Source of the DNA: Heterobasidion occidentale | Taxonomy: Eukaryota; Basidiomycota; Agaricomycetes; Russulales; Bondarzewiaceae | NCBI GenBank assembly: GCA_039111635.1 | Contig: JBCAQO010000008.1 | Span: 2,976,001-3,040,000 of the forward strand | Direction: 5' to 3' | DNA: 64,000 nt | Shown: positions 51,501 through 63,165 of the stretch, piece by piece | Position numbering within the stretch: the stretch's first letter is position 1 | Layout: each line of letters begins with the position of its first letter | The notes under the pieces: model-generated | Seen by the model: the letters and a program-made list of their open reading frames with translations, nothing else | Told to the model about the DNA's origin: nothing | The model's database searches: none | Position numbers and translations under genes: made by a program

Positions 51501-54500
51501 CTCAGCGGCGGGGCCCACTCGCACTCTGCTTTTTTTTTTTTTTGGGGGGGGGGGCGCGTGGTTTCCTGCACGACACGCTTCGCTGGTTGGGGCACGTCTT
51601 TGCCGTTGCGTGATCGCGCTAGCCTCTAGCTTCTTCGCGTCCTTTTACCGTTTTCTTTCCGGTTTCCATTCCTGTGCGTAACACGGTGCGTGACGGTGCG
51701 TCTGCACGCGCGCGCGTTTTCTCCACGCTAGCGCCGTTGCGTGCGCCTCGCGTCCACCGCTTTGTCCTTGGCCGCATCACGCGCGCGCAGAGCTTGGGGT
51801 GATGATGCTGTTCGGTTAAGCGTGATGGATCGCGACGCGGTGTTGTTGTGAGCCTCGGGATCTGGGATCGTGCCTCTGCATCTGCATCTGTCCACCGCGT
51901 CGTTTGGCGATGATCAGTGATGCTGTTGAGGCGTCGTGTCCCCCCTGCCTCTGCTGTGCCCCATGACGCTTCCGCGGGGCTCTCATGGCCCGCGTTGACA
52001 AGGCGCCCGACGAGCGAGTGGGGCGAGACGCCGTGGCGAGCTACGACGAGGGCGCGCGACGACCGCGTGTACGGATTTAAAAAAGGACCATCATCGACGG
52101 CGGAAATCTTTCGGGCTGAACAAGGAAGATCAGAACACGCGACCAGAACGCGGTGACGGCCACCGCCTCGAGTCCCTGGATGGGCGAGCTGCGCGCGGCG
52201 GCTAGCCCTGATTCGGCCGCGCGCGCGCGCGACCGCCGTGGGCGAGACGGGGACGAGGGTGCGCTAGCGCTTCATCGATCAGCGACCGTGTTCTTGTCCT
52301 TTCCCTCGCGAAAACGCGCCCGCGGGGTGCGCTGATGCACCAGCGCCTGGCCGGGTACTCGTGCGCGGCGTCGATGGAGGCGTGGGCCGGGCGCACAGCT
52401 AGAACGCCGGCGCGCGGACGTGATCGTCGCTTTTCCTTTTTTTATTATTACCCTTTCTTTTCTTTCCCCTTCATTTCATTTCTCAGGTTTCGCGCAGGCC
52501 CCCCGTCGCGCGACACAGCTGCACCCGCGTCTCCTAGCCCGTTTCGTTTGATGGCCTTCTGTGCCAGCCAGCCAGCCAGCCAGCCAGTCGTCCGTCGATC
52601 TTGGCCAGTTGCGCCCACGCACGAGCCTTCTGATGTGTCGACGCCTGATGGACGTGGACGTGGACGTGGACGTGATGCCGCCGTCCGTCGCGACCCACGC
52701 ATCTATGGACACGATCCGTGGATGGGCCGTTTTTGTCCTTGGTCTGTCTTTGTCCCTTGTTGAATTTTTTCTGATGTGATGGGAGGGGGACGTGATGGGA
52801 GGGGAGGACGGAATGGGCACCGGACGGAATGCATCCCGTCGATTTGATAGGTTGCCTATCTGAGCGCCATCAACGGCGCGACGGCGATGGTTCGATGGGG
52901 CACGGAGCATGGAGCCTCGCGCGTGGACAGAACAGAATAGAACAGAACAGAGCAGAACAGAACAGAACAACAGAACATCGTTGCGAAGATGGGATCGCCC
53001 GTTCCCGTCGCTGTTGCGTCCGGCCTCGCTCCCGCGCACGCAACTGGCTGGCTGGCTGGCTGGTGAGAAGGGGGGGAGGGGGGGGGGCACGGAGAAAAAA
53101 TAGGCATCGTTTTCGCGCGGCGCGCGGAGAGCGCACAGGGACCTGTTCGTAGTCCAGAGATACGACCGTCGTCCGCTGCGTAATTACGCCCGCCGCAGCT
53201 CTGCTCCGCACGCTACGCCGACGGCTCGCCTCCCAGCCCACGGACCACAGACCACCGCCCACAGACACGCCCGTCTGGGTCTGCGTCCGCCCCGCTCGTT
53301 TCATTGCTCGCCGGGTGAGTCGCCAGCTCCAGCGTCCCTTCCGAGCCTGGGCACCCACCCGTCCGTCCGAGCTGACAGGCAGCCTGCGACGCCTGTTGCA
53401 CGTCCACGACGCGTCGGTGTCTTGTCTGTCGCGATGTCTGCGCGGCCGCGGCCGTGGACCCGTCTGCACCCGGCGCGCGACACAGGCGATGGAACGCGCC
53501 GTGGCGTCATGGAGCGCCACGCCAGGTCGGCTGCTATGTGCTATTTCGTCGTGCGTCGTGCGTCGCGCGTCGCGCGTCGCAGACGTGGACGTCGGCCGGC
53601 GGGGCGTGTTGCGTTGCATGGTAGATGCCCCGCACGCCCCGACAGCGTCGGGCGGTTGGGCGCGGATGGGCGGATGGGCGGATGGGCGACGGGCGTGCGG
53701 CGCGCACGCACGCACGCACGAGGCTCGCGCGCACGTGGGGCCTGGAACGGGATGACAGCGGCTCGGACCATGCGAATGGTGTCGTCGAGACGGGCACGAC
53801 GGTCAGATTCGCATTTTTCTTTCAGCTTGGATCGGGATCCGTCCGCTGTGCCGTTGTCGACTGCGCGTGCGCCGTTGGAGCTTGGAGCTCTTTTTTTTCT
53901 CGCCTGCCGCGGGCTGGGAACTCGCGGGCTCCTGCTGCATCGGAGATCCGCCGCTGAGAGCAGAGCGCGGGATCCTCGAGAGTCCCGCGCTCGGGGCCGC
54001 TCGCAACGAGCTACCGAGCTAAACGGGTGGCGCTTTCCGCGAGGGATGCGCGCGGCGGTGAGCGCGCTCGAAGCACGGACTGGACGTAAGCGGACACGCG
54101 GCGGCATGATAGCGCATCGGGATGGCTTTCCGGGAGCACGCGCGCCGACGGGGGTTCCATGCGTGGGGTTTGGGCTGATTGGGGACGTGTTCCGGCGGCT
54201 GTGGGTGCGGATCCGCGGTGGTGACGCCCGGTGCGGGAACGCAGACGAGTGGCGCAGCGTTGGAGAATGGTCGGGCGGGCGCAGGGCCCCACGGTAAGGA
54301 CAGAATGCGTGTGCTCGCAGGGCTGCAATGCGATTTATTTTACTTCGTGTCATACGCCTGAACGCGCGAACGACGGAATGTTCGGTTAGTAGTGTACATT
54401 TCGTGAGAGTGAGAGTCGAGTGCTGGCCGGGGGATGCCGCGACGCTGCGATGACGCGTGTGAACGTCGGCCGCGACGAGTCAGGCCAGAAGAGCCGTCGC

Positions 54501-54549
54501 CCAAAGCTGGCACAAGCTACTGCAGTAGTGCGCCTCGCAGACAGCGAGC
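48503..54549. other. GC-rich region, low complexity, no gene assigned
   Basis: 6 kb of GC- and CpG-rich DNA full of Pro/Ala/Arg-rich chance frames on both strands (for example 48199-49245 and 49665-50513 on +). Part near 48503-49300 may be 5' UTR or promoter of the GATA gene. A T run followed directly by a G run sits at about 51532-51555, and a CAT/CAC-rich stretch at 50618-50670. No RNA genes seen. Confidence 0.4.
52562..53063. repeat. Microsatellite cluster
   Basis: (CCAG)n at 52562-52588, GGACGT repeats at about 52651-52673, AGAAC repeats with variants at 52927-52978 and (CTGG)n at 53044-53063. The first and last are reverse complements of each other, 460 bp apart, and could pair. Confidence 0.8.
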
Positions 54550-55476
54550 ATGCACAGCTCGACAGCGTGGGCGAGGTCCTCCTCCTCCCTCACATCCGAC
54601 CGCCTCCGCCCGTCCACCCGCCACTCCACCCCGTCCCCGTCCTCGTCCTCGTCGAAAACTGGACGCGCAGCCCGCGCAGACGACGTCCCGCGCAGCCCCG
54701 CGGTGCGCAGACTCGACGCGCTGCTCGCAGGTCTAAACGGGGGCGGCGCACAGCCCGCCGAGGCGTGCTTCTGCCAAGGTCCGCCCGCCGTCCGCGCTTC
54801 TGCGCCCGCGCGCCACGTCCGCTGAGCTTCTCCTTCTCGCCCCAACCCGCCCGCAGCGCGCACCCACGCTCTCTCGCCCTACACCCCGATCTGCACCCGC
54901 TGCGGCCTCGTCCTCTGCGCCCTCCACCCCCCGCACACCCCGTGCCCCCACTGCGCCTCCGCCCTCCTCGCGCCCACCGCCCGCGCCGCCCTCGTCGCCC
55001 GCCTCCAATCCGAGATCGCACAGACGCGCGCGAGGGAGGCCGACGAGCGCCAGAGGGCCGCCGACGACATGCGCGTCAAGGCCGGCGCCTTCCCCTCCCT
55101 CGGCCCACAGAGCGGCGGCGGCGGCGGCGGCAGCGGCAGCAGCAGCACCCCGCCGTCGCGCGCCGGCACCCCTGCGAGCTCCGAGCCCCACAAGGTCCTC
55201 ACGCTCCACGGCGGCGGCGCTGGCCGCAAGGCGAAGAAGGTCACCCTGGCCTCCTACACCCGCTCCTCCCCATCTACGCCGCGCGCGCCTTCTCCGTCAG
55301 AGCCTGCGGAGGTCGTGTGGCGCGCGCCACCCCCGCCAAAGGAGGTCGTCTTTGCACAGGGCCCGAGGCAGCCGGCGACGCTGTGGGTCGATCTGCTAGG
55401 CGAGCGCGTGCTTTACGTCGATCCCCCAAAGACAAAGCCCGCCCCCAAGCAGAAACGCCGCGAAGGTAATTCGTGA
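54550..55476 (+). CDS. TRIP4/Rqt4-like C2HC5 zinc-finger protein
   Basis: Exons 54550-54778 and 54857-55476 with a 78-nt GT-AG intron inside the zinc domain. The joined frame reads EACFCQ then ARTHALSPYTPICTRCGL, LCALHPPHTPCPHC, the C2HC5 module of activating signal cointegrator 1 (TRIP4) and its yeast counterpart Rqt4. After it come a charged helix (LQSEIAQTRAREADERQRAA), the phrase GAFPSL typical of this family, a Gly/Ser linker and a C-terminal LWVDLLGERVLYVDPPK. About 282 residues, shorter than animal TRIP4, which has an added ASCH domain. In yeast and man the protein belongs to the complex that splits collided ribosomes. Convergent with the coiled-coil gene downstream. Confidence 0.85.
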
Positions 55477-55745
55477 TCATCATCGTCGTCGTCGTGAAAA
55501 ACAGTAAACAAAAACCCCCCAATCGATACAGCAGCAGGGCCCGAAACAAGTCAATAAGTTAGAAAATAGAAAACACACAACAGGTGAGTAAAAACGCCAC
55601 GCCCATCTGCGCATCGAGACGTGCAAAGTTATGTACTGATCGTCAAGTGTCCGTGCCCAAAGCCAAAGTTGCCACCAAAAGAGATGCGAACAGATCTGAC
55701 GCGATCGCAGGCGAATGATGAGATGCCTTGTCCGACAGACGACGG

Positions 55746-56542
55746 TCACCGCCGCCCCTGGCCCCCCTGTGATCCCGAATACAAATAGTGCCGCATGTCC
55801 GTCAGGTCCTCCCGCAACCGCATCAGCTCTGCGTCCTTCTCCCTCAGTCGCGCCTCAGCCGCGTCCAGATCCATCCTCGCGTGCTCAAACTCGAGCGTGT
55901 CCATCTCGAACTGATCGGGCAGCGCCGGCGACGGGGGAAGAGGTATGTCCGGCGGGTCGGGCGAGCCCATGAGGATCAGCGTCGGCTGCAGAGGCGTCGC
56001 GAGCTCCATCGATTCGGCGTCGTCCTCCAGGTCGCTCATGAAGCTTTGCTCGGGGCCTGGAGCTGTGGGCTGCGCCTTCAGCTGCGTGATCTCGTCCTCG
56101 AGGCGTCGCTCGCGCTCGTGGGCGTCCCTCTTGAACGCGTCCAGCTCCGCGCGCAACGACTTTTCTACTTGGTGCAACCTAAGAAAGTCAATCTCAGTGA
56201 GGTCGCGAGTCAGAATCCAGTCATCGTGTTACCTCAGACACTCCTCTTCGATTTTCAACATTTGAGGAAAGTCAGGCGTCGTTCCGGTTTTGAGCCCCTA
56301 AGAATGTTCAGCGTTCGGAATGTATGAGAAAAAGCGACGCGTCACACACCTGAGCGGTCTGAGTCGAAGGTGCGGCAGCTTGGGAGGCCTGATTCTCGTC
56401 ATCACCAGGAACGGGCGTTCGGGAAGGCGGCCTGGGAGTGAGCTTGCCAGATGAGAGTTCGGCGGGCGACCTCGATTTCGTGGACCTGCGCTTGAACTTT
56501 GGAGGCTCGTCGAGGCGCGGCTTCATCCAATCCGAAAGCGAA
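55746..56542 (-). CDS. Coiled-coil protein, 5' part lost in assembly gap
   Basis: Three exons on the minus strand, 56542(gap)-56350, 56297-56233 and 56178-55746, with introns of 52 and 54 nt that keep frame. The first reads SDWMKPRLDEPPKFKRRSTK and a Ser/Pro-rich stretch, the second GTTPDFPQMLKIEEECLR. The third has a coiled coil (VEKSLRAELDAFKRDAHERE), a Pro-rich middle and a second coiled coil (ARLREKDAELMRLREDLTD). The N-terminus lies in or beyond the N run. I do not recognise the family. Its stop is 270 bp from the stop of the + strand gene before it. Confidence 0.65.
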
Positions 56543-56642
56543 NNNNNNNNNNNNNNNNNNNNNNNNNNNNNNNNNNNNNNNNNNNNNNNNNNNNNNNNNN
56601 NNNNNNNNNNNNNNNNNNNNNNNNNNNNNNNNNNNNNNNNNN
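56543..56642. other. Assembly gap, 100 N
   Basis: A run of exactly 100 N, the usual placeholder for a gap of unknown length. It separates a genic region from tandem-repetitive DNA, so the gap size and the order across it are uncertain. Any translation across it is meaningless. Confidence 0.98.
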
Positions 56643-57200
56643 AGGTTGTCTGTGACGGCTGCACACTGTCTCAGACGTCTGCGTGTCATCTGGAGCAGGC
56701 AGGTCGTCAGTGACGACCTCATCCTTCTGCAATGACTGCTGGTCATCTGGACATCCGCGTTCGTCTGAGATACACGCAGGTCGTCTTCGAGGGCTGCACA
56801 CGTTTTTAGACGTCCGCATGTTGCATGAGATGCACGCAGGTTCGTCTGAAATGACTTCCGGTCATCTGAGACGTCCGCGTTTGTCTACGACGTCCCCATC
56901 GTCGTATGAATGCACGTAGGTTGTCTCCGACAGCTGCACACTATATGAGATGTCTGCCAGTTGTCTAAGACATCTGCATGTCGTATGAACGGCGCACGCT
57001 GTGTTGAGATGCACAACAGGTTGTCTGCGAGGGCCGCACACTGTATAAGATGTCTGTCAGTCATCTAAGATGTCCGAGTGTCATCTGAGAATGCACACAA
57101 CTTGTCTGCAACAGCCACACACTAACTGATGTCCACATGTCATCTGAAATGCATGCAGATGGTCTGTATAGTGTCCGAGACAGTTGCATGTTGTCTGAGA
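56643..57200. repeat. Degenerate GTCTGNGACG tandem repeats
   Basis: Units of roughly 40-60 bp built on phrases such as GTCGTCTGAGACGTC, GACGGCTGCACACTGT and ATGCACGCAGGTCGTCTG recur with much divergence. The same phrases return at 58021-58380 and 58640-58810. Confidence 0.75.
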
Positions 57201-57960
57201 TAGCTACCTTGCCTGCCTCCTTGCCTGCCTCCTTGCCTCCTCCTCATGTGCCTCCTCATGTGCCTCCTCATGTGCCTCCTCACGTGCCTTCTCACGTGCC
57301 TCCTCACGTGCCTCCTCATGTGCCTTTTCGGATGCCTCCTCGCCTGCCTCCTAACGTGCCTCCTCACGTGCCTTCTCACCTGACTCCTCACCTGCCTTCT
57401 CACCTGACTCCTCACCTAGTCTCTCACTTGGCTCCTCACCTGGCCTCTCACCTAGCCTCTCACCTGATATCTCACCTGCCTCCTTACCTGGCCTCTCACC
57501 TAGCCTCTCGCCTGCCTCCTCACCTGCCTCCTCACCTGGCCTCTTACCTGCCTCCTCACCTGGCCTCTCGCCTGCCTCCTCACCTAGCCTCTCACCTGCC
57601 TCCTCACCTGGCCTCTCACCTGCCTCCTCACCTGGCCTCTCACCTGCCTCCTCACCTGGCCTCTCACCTGCCTCCTCACCTGGCCTCTCACCTGCCTCCT
57701 CACCTAGCCTCTCACCTGCCTCCTCACCTAGCCTCTCACCTAGCCTCTCACCTAGCCTCTCACCTGCCTCCTCACCTGGCCTCTCACCTGCCTCCTCATC
57801 TAGCCTCTCACCTAGCCTCTCATCTAGCCTCTCACCTGCCTCCTTACCTGGCCCCTCACCTACTCACCTAGCCTCTCACCTGCCCCCTCACCTAGCCTCT
57901 CACCTGCTTCCTCACCTGGCCCCTCACCTGGCCTCCCACCTGGCTCCTCACCTACCCAAC
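57201..57960. repeat. 24-bp minisatellite
   Basis: Tandem CTCACCTGCCTCCTCACCTGGC-type units, 24 bp where regular, degenerate at the left (CTCATGTGCCTC). The + strand frame through it gives an 8-residue Pro-Pro-His-Leu-Ala-Ser-His-Leu repeat (57137-57871); nothing suggests it is translated. Confidence 0.9.
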
Positions 57961-58960
57961 ATCTCGGATTTTTTTCGCCTCACCTACCACCCGCCTACGA
58001 CCTCTTATAACCAGCCCCCTTTGTCTGTGGTGCACACAGGTCGTCTGTGACGACTGCACAACGTCGCAGACGAGCCCCCTTTGTCTGTGGTGCACACAGG
58101 TCGTCTGTGACGACTGCACAACGTCGCAGACGTACCCTGTACGTCTGTGACGACTGCGCGACGTCTCAGACGTCCCCCCTTTGTCTGTGGTGCACACAGG
58201 TCGTCTGTGACGACTGCACAACGTCCCAGACGTACCCTGTACGTCTGTGACGACTGCCCGACGTCTGGGACGTCCCCCCCTCGTCTGGGGTGAACACAAG
58301 GCGTCTGCAACGGCTGAAACGACGTCTCAGACGTCGCGTCTCGTCTCAGACGACTGCTAATCGTCACGGACGTCCTCATGTCACCAACAACTGCTGCACT
58401 CTCTCACCTACTCTCTCACCTGACTCCTCGCCTGCCTCCTCACCTGGCCTCTCACCTAGCCTCTCACCTGCTCCTCACCTAGCCTCTCACCTGCCTCCTC
58501 ACCTAGCCTCTCACCTGCCTCCTCACCTGGCCTCTCACCTGGCTCCTCACCTGGCTCCTCACCTACCCAACATCTCGGATTTTTTTCGCCTCACCTACCA
58601 CCAGCCTACGACCTCTTATAACCTAACCTAACCGTCCCCCCCTCGTCTGGGGTGAACACAAGGCGTCTGCAACGGCTGAAACGACGTCTCAGACGTCGCG
58701 TCTCGTATAGGATGCAGGCAGGCCATCTGCGACGTCTGCCTGACATCTGAGACGTCGCGTCTCGTCTCAGACGACTGCTAATTGTCACGGACGTCCTCAT
58801 GTCACCAACAACGGCTGCACTCTCTCACCTACTCTCTCACCTGACTCCTCACCTGCCTCCTCACCTGGCCTCTCACCTGGCTCCTCACCTGGCTCCTCAC
58901 CTACCCAACATCTCGGATTTTTTTCGCCTCACCTACCACCCGCCTACGACCTCTTATAAC
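57941..58960. repeat. Higher-order repeat units with a conserved 70-bp end
   Basis: A 70-bp segment (CACCTACCCAACATCTCGG, a T7 run, then CGCCTACGACCTCTTATAAC) occurs three times, ending at 58011, 58621 and 58960, each time after a CTCACCT minisatellite block. Between them lie GTCT-type repeats, including one exact 60-bp tandem duplication (58015-58134). The locus is thus built from repeated composite units. Confidence 0.85.
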
Positions 58961-59469
58961 TCTTAGCAACTTACTTTCACAACCATACTCTATTATCTAA
59001 GTATATTTTAACTTTAACTTTAAAGACTACTTCAAGATAAATCTACTTTGCCAAGTTACCTCATATTTCAAACTGTTAGCCATACTTCTCTAATATTTCA
59101 TTATAAGTTACTTTTGTGCTCCCATTCTCTTGCTTTGGCATACTATCGGCATACTATTACTGGACACTTACTTTCTTACGAAACTCCTACTTGTTATCCC
59201 TTATATATATGGCTCAGATAACCACATTCAAGCACTTGGACATTGGCCTTCATATGTATTCTGAATCTGCATTTCAAACAAAACCTTATTCCGGCAGTCT
59301 CTTATGCGCTGCAATGCTCAACCTATTTCTAACACACACTCCGGTCCATCTTCCGCTGGTACCGTTTTTTGGCTAGCAAAACCTCCACTCGATTTTGTCA
59401 AGATCAAAGTATAGCTCAATTACTCGAGTTAAAACATGTTTATATACATCTATTCTAGCACCCCATAGG
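58961..59469. other. AT-rich stretch, no gene seen
   Basis: Abrupt drop in GC after the last repeat unit. Only short frames (59116-59376 +) without recognisable content. Confidence 0.4.
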
Positions 59470-59829
59470 CCATGCCCGACTTCAGCAGCAGTGTGAAGGA
59501 CAGTGTTGGCCCGCTAAGAGCGTGCACGAAGCCCGTGCCCAGCGGCGGCCATGATCCGGCGGGCAATGTTGGGGAGGCGGACGCGCATGAGGGGCGGGCA
59601 CGGAGACGGCGGCAGCAACAGGGGCACACTGTGCACCTTGTACACGGACCTCCCGCTCATGTGCCACAGCGCGCACTTCTCGGCAGTGCAGGCAGCGACA
59701 AGGGCCGCAGCGACGGCAGCAGCGTGGGCGGCGATAACGGCAGCGCCGCGGGAGAGGCAGTCGAAGAGGCCCGCGTAGCGCTAATAGCGGAGTCGACCGT
59801 GGCGCTCTCGACGAGCGGCAACGTCTCTT

Positions 59830-60192
59830 CTAAGTGCCCATGGGGTGCGCCCTCTGCCACAGCCGATGTTGGTTGATGATGTCGTAGTCAGTGCTGGCGG
59901 TGCGCTGGGCAGGTGCGGCAGCGAAGGGGTGGTTACAGGTAGAGGTGCCCGCGCGGGCTCCTATGTAAGACAGCTTAGGTGGGGAGGAGACGCTGGCGGT
60001 CAAGACCACCAGGATCCCCAGCGAGAAGACCTGCCGCGGCGTCAGCCTCTCCGGCGAGAACGGCAGCAACCTCTCCATCTCTGCCCTCGACTGCCGCTCG
60101 ATCGCCGCGTCCCGTCCCTCCTCGGCCCACAGCTCCCTCGTGTCCTCCTCGTCCGCCTCCTTCACGACGGCCGCATTCGACTTCACCCCCAT
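59830..60192 (-). pseudogene. Unidentified relic with one hydrophobic segment
   Basis: Frame with an acidic start (KEADEEDTRELWAEEGRDAA), then ERLLPFSPERLTPRQVFSLG and ILVVLTASVSSPPKLSYIG, a single possible membrane segment, and an end DYDIINQHRLWQRAHPM. It follows the vWA relic in the same orientation after SDAADSTQRIV (about 60200), where intact vWA relatives have different sequence, so it may be a separate fragment fused there. No family assigned. Confidence 0.35.
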
Positions 60193-61329
60193 CCCCCTGA
60201 ACTATGCGCTGCGTGCTGTCCGCCGCGTCGCTCACGAAGATCATCCCCACGATCGGGTGCGCGCCTTGCCGCGCTGAAGCACGGCGTCCAGGTCGGCGCC
60301 GTACCCGTCAGAACACGCGAGGCCGCACGAGAACGAACGACTCACCGTGGTTTAGGGCCGTAACCACGTCTGTCTTCTCATCCTACGAACCCGCATCAGA
60401 AACTGGTCCTCGAACCAGCTGTGCCCTCCCTCCCCAACCGCTCCTCCCTCCACGCGATCTAATCCACAACGTTGGCGGGCCACGCGCAGCCCTGCGTCCG
60501 TCCGAGCGATAAATCCAGCGTCTTGCACACCCGCCTGCCAACGCCCACCTCAAACGTGACGAGCGAGAGCCGGTCATGCGCTGCAAGCGACGAGGGGATC
60601 ACGCACAGCTTGAGCGCCGCTGTGCCCTGCAGCGCGTTCGGCACGGACAGCAACACGACGAGGTTGAGGCCCGGCGGCGGGTGCGGCAGCGGGTTGGACG
60701 AGTCGGAGGACATGTGCGGCGCATACAGCCCCGCTGCTGATGTGGGGCCCATGCCCATCCAAATGCTCCTGCTCATCTCGTCTTCCTCGAGCGGCACGAA
60801 CTTCGTGCTGGCATACCCTGAGCCTGAACCGAACTCACCCCATGCCGTGCGAGCCGTGCGACGTCGAGGATGATATGGTAGAGCGTGAGGTGCCCACGTC
60901 CAGCAGACTGTCCGTGCCGCACGTCACCGCGCTCGCGATCGTCATGCCCGTGCTCCCGCTCAGGATGCGCGCGGCCTTGGCGCTCTCCCTAGACTCCTCG
61001 AGGTCCATAGGCGGCGGGGGCGGCTGCTCCGGTGGCTGCTCGGGCTGCGACTGACACTGGATGAGCACGACGGGCGACAGGTTGTTCGCCGGCGAGCGAG
61101 TGGCCCTAACTTAGTCGACGATGCGGTTGCGGAAGTCTTCCGTGATTGCGCCAAAAGCGGACTCTTCTTCGGGCAATTGGGAGGAGTGGGCCAGGTTGGA
61201 GTGTAAGTTAGAGAAGCGCGCGCCAACAAGCGAGTCCTGCGAGTCGTGTGAGTGTTTACAACAATGACAACAGCAGAAACCAAGGTACCTACTCACTCTC
61301 CGTGCACATGCAAATGATACAGTAGACAT
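60193..61329 (-). pseudogene. von Willebrand A domain protein, degenerate
   Basis: Minus-strand pieces in several frames: FGAITEDFRNRIVD then TAA (61113), NLSPVVLIQCQSQ with a Pro-rich linker, a one-base shift in a GGGG run near 60835, and KFVPLEEDEMSRSIW. The vWA domain proper reads LNLVVLLSVPNALQGTAALK and HDRLSLVTFEVGVGRRVCKT, and VGMIFVSDAADSTQ follows in another frame. Intact Agaricomycete relatives read VDLVVLVSVP and SDRLSIVTFE at these places. At least one nonsense codon and two frameshifts. The N-terminal RING domain of relatives is not found. Confidence 0.6.
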
Positions 61330-61738
61330 CGGCGGAGCGGACTGGGAGCGGGGTGTCGACTGCGACTGCCGCGCATGGCATCGGACGGCGGTGTCGGGCG
61401 CGCCCGACTAGTTGCCATGGTACTGCTGCTGCTGGTGCTGCTGGCGGTAGGACGTCGACAAGAACGAAGGCTGTGACAAGTGGGCGGGCGAACCGCGCGG
61501 ATGGCGACGATGGCGGCGGCGGCATAGAGGGCGAGCACAGTGTGCCACAGGGCGGCAACGTGGGATGACGTGATGGTGTGATCGGTCGGTCGGGGTGCGG
61601 CAACGCCGAGCATGGCGTGCGCGAGTGCGGGGAGGTGGATGAGAAGGAAGTTGCTGTGGGGAAGGCTGTAGCTCGACGGCCGGCTTCAACCTCCCCTCGC
61701 CCTGCCGCATGCCACCTGCCAACCTCTTCGGAGTGTCG
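61330..61738. other. No gene assigned
   Basis: The minus strand holds a frame with one hydrophobic stretch (VAALWHTVLALYAAAAIVAI, about 61490-61550) and no known motif. It may belong to the relics on either side. Confidence 0.3.
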
Positions 61739-62013
61739 CTAATCCAAGTCGTCTTGAAGATTTGCGCTCTTGATGGCCGTCTTGCTCAACGAAAACATGA
61801 GCGCGGTCATCTGCGATTCGTGAATGCGCATGATGACGGCCGTGAAACGCTAGAACACGAGAACAAGCAGGTTAGCATTCTCGCTCATACACGAGTGCAC
61901 ATACTATATCGGGACCTACCTTGGGATTGTACTCGGTGTTTAGAGCATAAGGTTCGTTCATCTTGAGGCACGGTCGACGTGATCGTCTGCGGGGCGGCGC
62001 CAGTCAAAGGCCT
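61739..62013 (-). pseudogene. TATA-binding protein relic
   Basis: Minus strand: APQTITSTVPQ (compare QNIVATVNLD of TBP), a frame change, then LKMNEPYALNTEYNPK, a clean 70-nt GT-AG intron (61919-61850) and RFTAVIMRIHESQMTALMFS followed by KTAIKSANLQDDLD and a stop (61739-61741). Intact TBP reads [24 protein letters not shown] and GAKSEDDS here. Only the middle of the first TBP repeat remains; the DNA-binding second repeat is absent. The retained intron speaks for a DNA-level duplication, not a retrocopy. Confidence 0.7.
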
Positions 62014-63165
62014 CTGCGAGGAGGTGGCAGCCGGCGGTGAAGATGAAAGGCGAAGAGGGTGTCAAGAAAGCGGGTGATGCGGGCATCGGCGGAGGGGGAT
62101 TCAAGGGATTCAAGGTTAGAGTGGGATGGAAGGCGGACGAACGCGAAGACTTACCGGTGGCGGGAATGTCAATAAGGTCAATGATTCCTGGGCATATAGT
62201 TGACTGCCGAATTCCCTAAGTGCCCTGGCGAGACTGTTAAGTGCATTCGGCAGGTCCTCCACGCCTCCCATATGTCGTCTGTGTCGCCCATGTTACTCGC
62301 GTACCCCCTTGTGTTGCCCGCCCGACCTCGTCGCAGAGTTACATCTGCATAACCTGCACACACCGGGCGCTATTCTGACGACTCACACGTCGTCTTGAAC
62401 GATGCTACCGCGACTGTTGGAGGAAATTGAGATCCGAGAGCCTGTTTTCGAGGATATCTAACCTACCTAACCTCCGCTTTCGGGTGAAATCTTTGCTGTT
62501 AGGGCCAAGGTGTGACCTTGCGCGCGTCAGAGATCGACATATGGGACAGGTGTGCTGCTGGTTGAACAGTGGATGCGCGCGGGGAGTCTCCGAGGGTCGG
62601 TGTTGGTGAGAAACCTTGTGGCGCTAAAAGTTCATTAGCAAAATTGTCCCAAAGTAGTCGGGGATCGCGCTCACGTGCCTCCACGTGTCGCTATGGATTG
62701 CGGAATCGGACTACGGCCATGGCTGCTCACCATGGGTGGAGATTAGCTTGAAGGTGCGTCAGAATTTGTACGACCTACAACCCATGACGTGAGCTGACGA
62801 GCGATTGCTGCGCCGTCAGTGTACCTAACCGGAAGAGCGGCAGAAACTGCGGCAACTCCGATTAGTATTTTGCAGGCTTAGGTTATAGGATATTAGGAGC
62901 GGGTGCTCTCCCAGTGATGCAGCGTGGAGGTTCGAATGGATTCTGAAATATGATGTGCCGGATGGATTGGAAGAGAGCTAACCAACTTGTTTGCCTGTAA
63001 GTGCGACCCGAACTCGTGAGCTTGTCCCTCTAGTGATACGGACCAAGACTAACCTCTCTACTCTGTCAGACAACATCTTGCCAGGAAGACGTTCGGTGAA
63101 GTGGAAGGTAATTGTGACGGACAAGGAAGGAAAGATGAAGGAGAGTGTCGCCGGCAAAGCCGGCG
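62014..63165. other. No gene assigned
   Basis: Short frames only. On the minus strand 62150-62220 has an exon-like end before a possible GTAAGT donor (about 62150), which might be an upstream exon of the TBP relic, but I cannot align it. Confidence 0.3.

Noticed and set aside
54420..55469. 349-codon + frame over the Rqt4-like gene
   Set aside because: Different frame from the zinc-domain exons and reads through the intron; composition is Pro/Arg-rich shadow.
57137..57871. 244-codon + frame of Pro-Pro-His-Leu-Ala-Ser-His-Leu repeats
   Set aside because: It is the translation of a 24-bp minisatellite whose unit length is a multiple of three; no start context, no non-repetitive domain.
58611..58632. 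CCTAACCTAACC telomere-like bases
   Set aside because: Only a short stretch inside a repeat junction; far too short and internal to be a telomere.
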